Below are positions 61,331-64,000 of a stretch of 64,000 nucleotides of DNA, one piece after another (position 1 is the stretch's first letter; each line of letters starts with the position of its first letter). Location: contig NC_134390.1 of NCBI RefSeq assembly GCF_035582795.1, positions 2,061,560 to 2,125,559 of the forward strand. Direction: 5' to 3'. The notes below the pieces were generated by a model, which worked only from the letters and a program-made list of their open reading frames with translations, did no database searches and had not been told where the DNA came from. Both the position numbers and the translations under genes were made by a program. The stretch is from Mycteria americana (Eukaryota; Chordata; Aves; Ciconiiformes; Ciconiidae).

Positions 61331-62790
61331 CTACTTGGCGGCGGGGGCTCGGGCGGAGGGAGACGGCGCGCGGCGGGCGCTGCGGCAGCGGGGGGTGTGA
61401 CGGCGCGGGCCGCAGCGCACGCTGCCGGGAGGGATCCCTCCGCGACGCTTAACCCCGCCGGCGCCGGGGCGGGCGGCGCGCACGTGGGCACGGCGGGGCG
61501 GCACCGGGCAACGGCGGTGGCTCCGCCCCCCCCCCCCCCCCCCCTTCCGCCCGCCCGCCCGCGGGGACCGGAGCGGCCCTGCCGGGGACGCGGGTGTCCG
61601 CGGGTGTCCGTAGGGAGGGCTCCGCGCACGGTCCCGGTGTTCCCGGAGCAGCCGCCGTGCCCGGTCCCGGCTGCCGCGCTGTGACCCGAGCGCACGGGGA
61701 CGGGCGCCCCACGGCACCCGCGTGCTGCTGAGCCACGGTCCTGCCCCGCGCGTGGGGCAACGCCAGGTGCCCGCGGGCCCCTCCCGGTACCCCTGGGCCT
61801 CTCCCGGTACCGGACAGCCAGGGCCACGCACACGGGAAGCTCCACGCGCGCCCCCTCACCCGCTCTGCACCCCTCGGCCCCCCCACTCGTGTCCGTCCCG
61901 CACCCCTCGGCCCCACGCGCCCCGTGGACCCCCAACCCTGGCCTTGGGGAGGGGGGGGGGGACGGAGGCCGCCCCCCCCCACACACACACACCGAGCGGG
62001 GCCGGATCGGGGTGGCGGCTCCGCTCCCCGGCCCCGGCCGCCGTCTGCCGCCCGACCGGGACCCTGCGGGGCAGCCCGGGGACCCCGCTCCGGCAGGGAA
62101 CAGCGGCCCCGGCCCCCCTCGGTCACAGCCGGGGACCCCCGCCCCGGGACCCCCGGCAGGGACAGGACAGCCCCGGGGGGACCCCAAGAACGGGTACGGG
62201 GTGGGCAAAGGCCCCCCCCCCCGGGAGCCCGAGCCCCCAGACCCGGAGGTCGGGGGTGGGGGGGGGGAACACACACCTCTGGGGGCACAGACCCCCGCCA
62301 GCCCCCGGGCTGCAACACCCCGGCCCCAGCACCCCCTCTCCCTCCCAACACTGACCATGGGGGCACAGAGCAGCCCCCCCCCTGCACCCCCACACCCCAC
62401 TTCCCTCCTCAGCAGCTCCCTGCTCCTCTCTAACAGCGTAATTGGGTAATTAGCAGTAATTAGTCTGCCTGGGTGGAGATAAGCCACACGGGGAACCGCA
62501 GCCAGGCCGGGCACCCCGGCACTGCAGAGCCCTGCCACGCTCCCCCAGGCCGCGGCTTTCCGGGGGGGACGGGGCTGCAGGGCCCCCCAGGGTCCCAGGG
62601 ACGGCCCCATGGTGCTCAGCCCCATGGCGGGAGGGGGGCTCTGCCCCACAGCGCATTCGGGTTTGGGGGGAGCCCAATGGTGGGGTGTTGGGGGATCCCC
62701 ACGTGCTGCCTCACCTTCCTCCCCCCCCCTCCTCCCCTCCAGGGCAGGAGCAGCCCCCCCCAGCCCCGGCCCGAGCTCCGAGGGGGTTCG
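61331..62790. other. Spacer between KMT2D promoter and RHEBL1 3' end
   Basis: GC-rich DNA with a (CA)n run near 61980 and C/G homopolymers. One AT-rich island at 62428-62470 contains three GTAATT cores. No gene is supported; open frames are Pro/Gly/Arg-rich. Confidence 0.55.
62438..62463. promoter_or_regulatory. Triple GTAATT homeodomain-core cluster
   Basis: GTAATT begins at 62438, 62446 and 62456; the last two are full GTAATTAG sites. Spacing of 8 and 10 bp puts them on nearly the same DNA face. It stands out in GC-rich DNA upstream of KMT2D and downstream of RHEBL1. Confidence 0.45.
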
Positions 62791-62804
62791 CTGACAAAAC
62801 AACG

Positions 62805-62810
62805 TTTAAT
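62805..62810 (-). terminator. RHEBL1 poly(A) signal (ATTAAA)
   Basis: ATTAAA on the minus strand in AACAATTAAACGTTG context, about 370 bp after the RHEBL1 stop codon. Confidence 0.6.
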
Positions 62811-63179
62811 TGTTCCAGCCCTGCAGCCCCGACTCCCACGAGCGGCAGCTGCCAGCGCGGCACAGCCGGACCGCGGCCCCGTGCCGGGAACAACACCCGC
62901 ATTCAGCCCCGGCTCCCCACGGCCGGCGGGGAAACGGCCCCAGCGTGTCCTTGTGCGTGCGGGGGGACAGCAGCTACGGGCAGGGGGTGCTCCCCGGCTG
63001 GGACGGGACCCCCCGCCCCGCTCCCAGCCCCTCGTGAGCCCCACAGCCTTGTGCAAAGTGAAGGGTTCGGTACAACAGTGGGACCACGTGGCCCCGGACC
63101 CCCCGAAGCCACCGCCGCGGTCCGGGGGAAGGTCCCATGGGAGGTCTGCCCCGTCCCGGCAGCCTGCCCTGGGCAGGGC

Positions 63180-63909
63180 TCACATCAGGCGGCAGCCGGT
63201 CGATCTGCCGTAGGAGTTGTCCACCCGGTCGATCTCCTCGATGATCTTCGTGAAGATCCCCTGGGTCACCTGGGGAGGAGGGGACGTCAGCCCCAGCACC
63301 CCGGGGACCCCAGCCCCAGGCGGGGTTCGTCACCCTGCCCCAGACCTGGCTCTCCTTGGCCGAGGACTCGAGGAAGATGGCCCCCCACGATTCCGCCAGC
63401 TTCTTCCCTTCATCCGTCTTCACCTCCCGGCTAGAGACACAGCAGAAGCCAGGCAGGATGGGTCCTCAGTGGGGGGGTGCGGGATGGGACAGCGGGAGGG
63501 GACGGGACCCCCAGACCCCTCCTTACCTCTGCAGGGACAGGTCCGCCTTGTTCCCCACCAGCACCACGGGCATGCTGCGGGCATGGGGAGGGTGAGGGCC
63601 CGGTCCCACCCGGGCACCCCCCTCCCCAGGAGGGACAGCACCTACCGCGTCTTCCCCCGGCTCTCGTACAGCTTGTTGTGAAGGGTCTTCACCACCTGGA
63701 AGCTGCGGGGAGAAGGGGAGCTCCGGGTACTGCCCCCCACTGGGGTCCCCCCCACCCAGAGGGGACCCAGCCCCAGCCCCGAGGGCGCGGGGACAGCCCG
63801 GCAGGGAGGGTGGCTGGGTCCCTCACCTCCGCAGGGACGTCACCGAGTACACCAGGACGTAGCCGTGGATGCCGATGACAAAGGAGTGGGGCAGGATGGT
63901 GTACTCGTC
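63180..63909 (-). CDS. RHEBL1: RHEBL1, Rheb-like small GTPase, partial (3' exons)
   Basis: Ras-family GTPase related to Rheb, an activator of mTORC1 on endomembranes. Five exons are in the window: 63827-63909, 63646-63702, 63527-63574, 63346-63430 and 63180-63269, coding 120 residues and the stop. They start at [26 protein letters not shown] (just after the DTAGQ switch II motif, which is beyond the edge), then [19 protein letters not shown], the guanine-binding [32 protein letters not shown] and the tail [16 protein letters not shown] is a CAAX box. The tail length and [10 protein letters not shown] context fit RHEBL1 rather than RHEB, and so does its position next to KMT2D. The P-loop exons lie to the right of the window. 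Confidence 0.93.
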
Positions 63910-64000
63910 CTGGGGGAGGGCAGGGTCGGTGCCAGGGGGGGCTCTGGGGCCAGCAGCCCCTCGCTCCCCCCAGCCCCCTCCCGGACCCCCCCAGCGTTAC

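Overview
The window reads as vertebrate nuclear DNA, most likely from a dot microchromosome of a bird. It is very GC-rich, with long C and G runs, many introns of about 70-100 bp, abundant short-unit tandem repeats and no recognisable interspersed transposons. Gene order and orientation match the human 12q13.1 block: DDX23(-), RND1(-), CCDC65(+), FKBP11(-), ARF3(-), WNT1(+), DDN(-), PRKAG1(-), KMT2D(-), RHEBL1(-). The one clear difference is that WNT10B, which lies between ARF3 and WNT1 in mammals, is not seen. The bird assignment is inference from base composition, compactness and protein similarity recalled from memory; no database was searched.

Layout. 1-1.7 kb: 5' end of DDX23 (splicing helicase, runs off the left edge). 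2.3-4.9 kb: RND1, sharing a roughly 600 bp CpG-rich divergent promoter with CCDC65 (5.5-7.8 kb, motile-cilium nexin-dynein regulatory complex). 8.05-10.2 kb: FKBP11, convergent with CCDC65. 11.8-15.05 kb: ARF3. 15.1-17.9 kb: promoter-side DNA of WNT1. 17.95-20.2 kb: WNT1. 20.2-25.2 kb: gene-free DNA with AT-richer islands that are candidate WNT1 enhancers, plus minisatellites. 25.2-26.7 kb: DDN. 27.7-31.6 kb: PRKAG1. 31.9-about 61.3 kb: KMT2D. 62.8-64.0 kb: 3' part of RHEBL1 (5' exons beyond the right edge).

I rebuilt coding exons by hand from splice signals, reading phase and remembered human proteins. RND1 (232 aa), ARF3 (181 aa), WNT1 (369 aa), FKBP11 (197 aa), PRKAG1 (333 aa), CCDC65 (502 aa), DDN (406 aa) and KMT2D (54 coding exons, 5,371 codons before the stop) all close in frame, so none looks broken. 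DDX23 and RHEBL1 are cut only by the window edges.

The genes do not form one pathway; this is conserved synteny. There are loose themes: lipidated or signalling small GTPases (RND1, ARF3, RHEBL1), energy and TOR control (PRKAG1, RHEBL1) and developmental control (WNT1, KMT2D). I found no undescribed biological system. The main points of interest are a 67 bp GC-AG intron and an X-box in the ciliary gene CCDC65, a poly(A) signal overlapping the FKBP11 stop codon, missing WNT10B, homeodomain-site clusters around WNT1, and minisatellites that have entered KMT2D coding exons.
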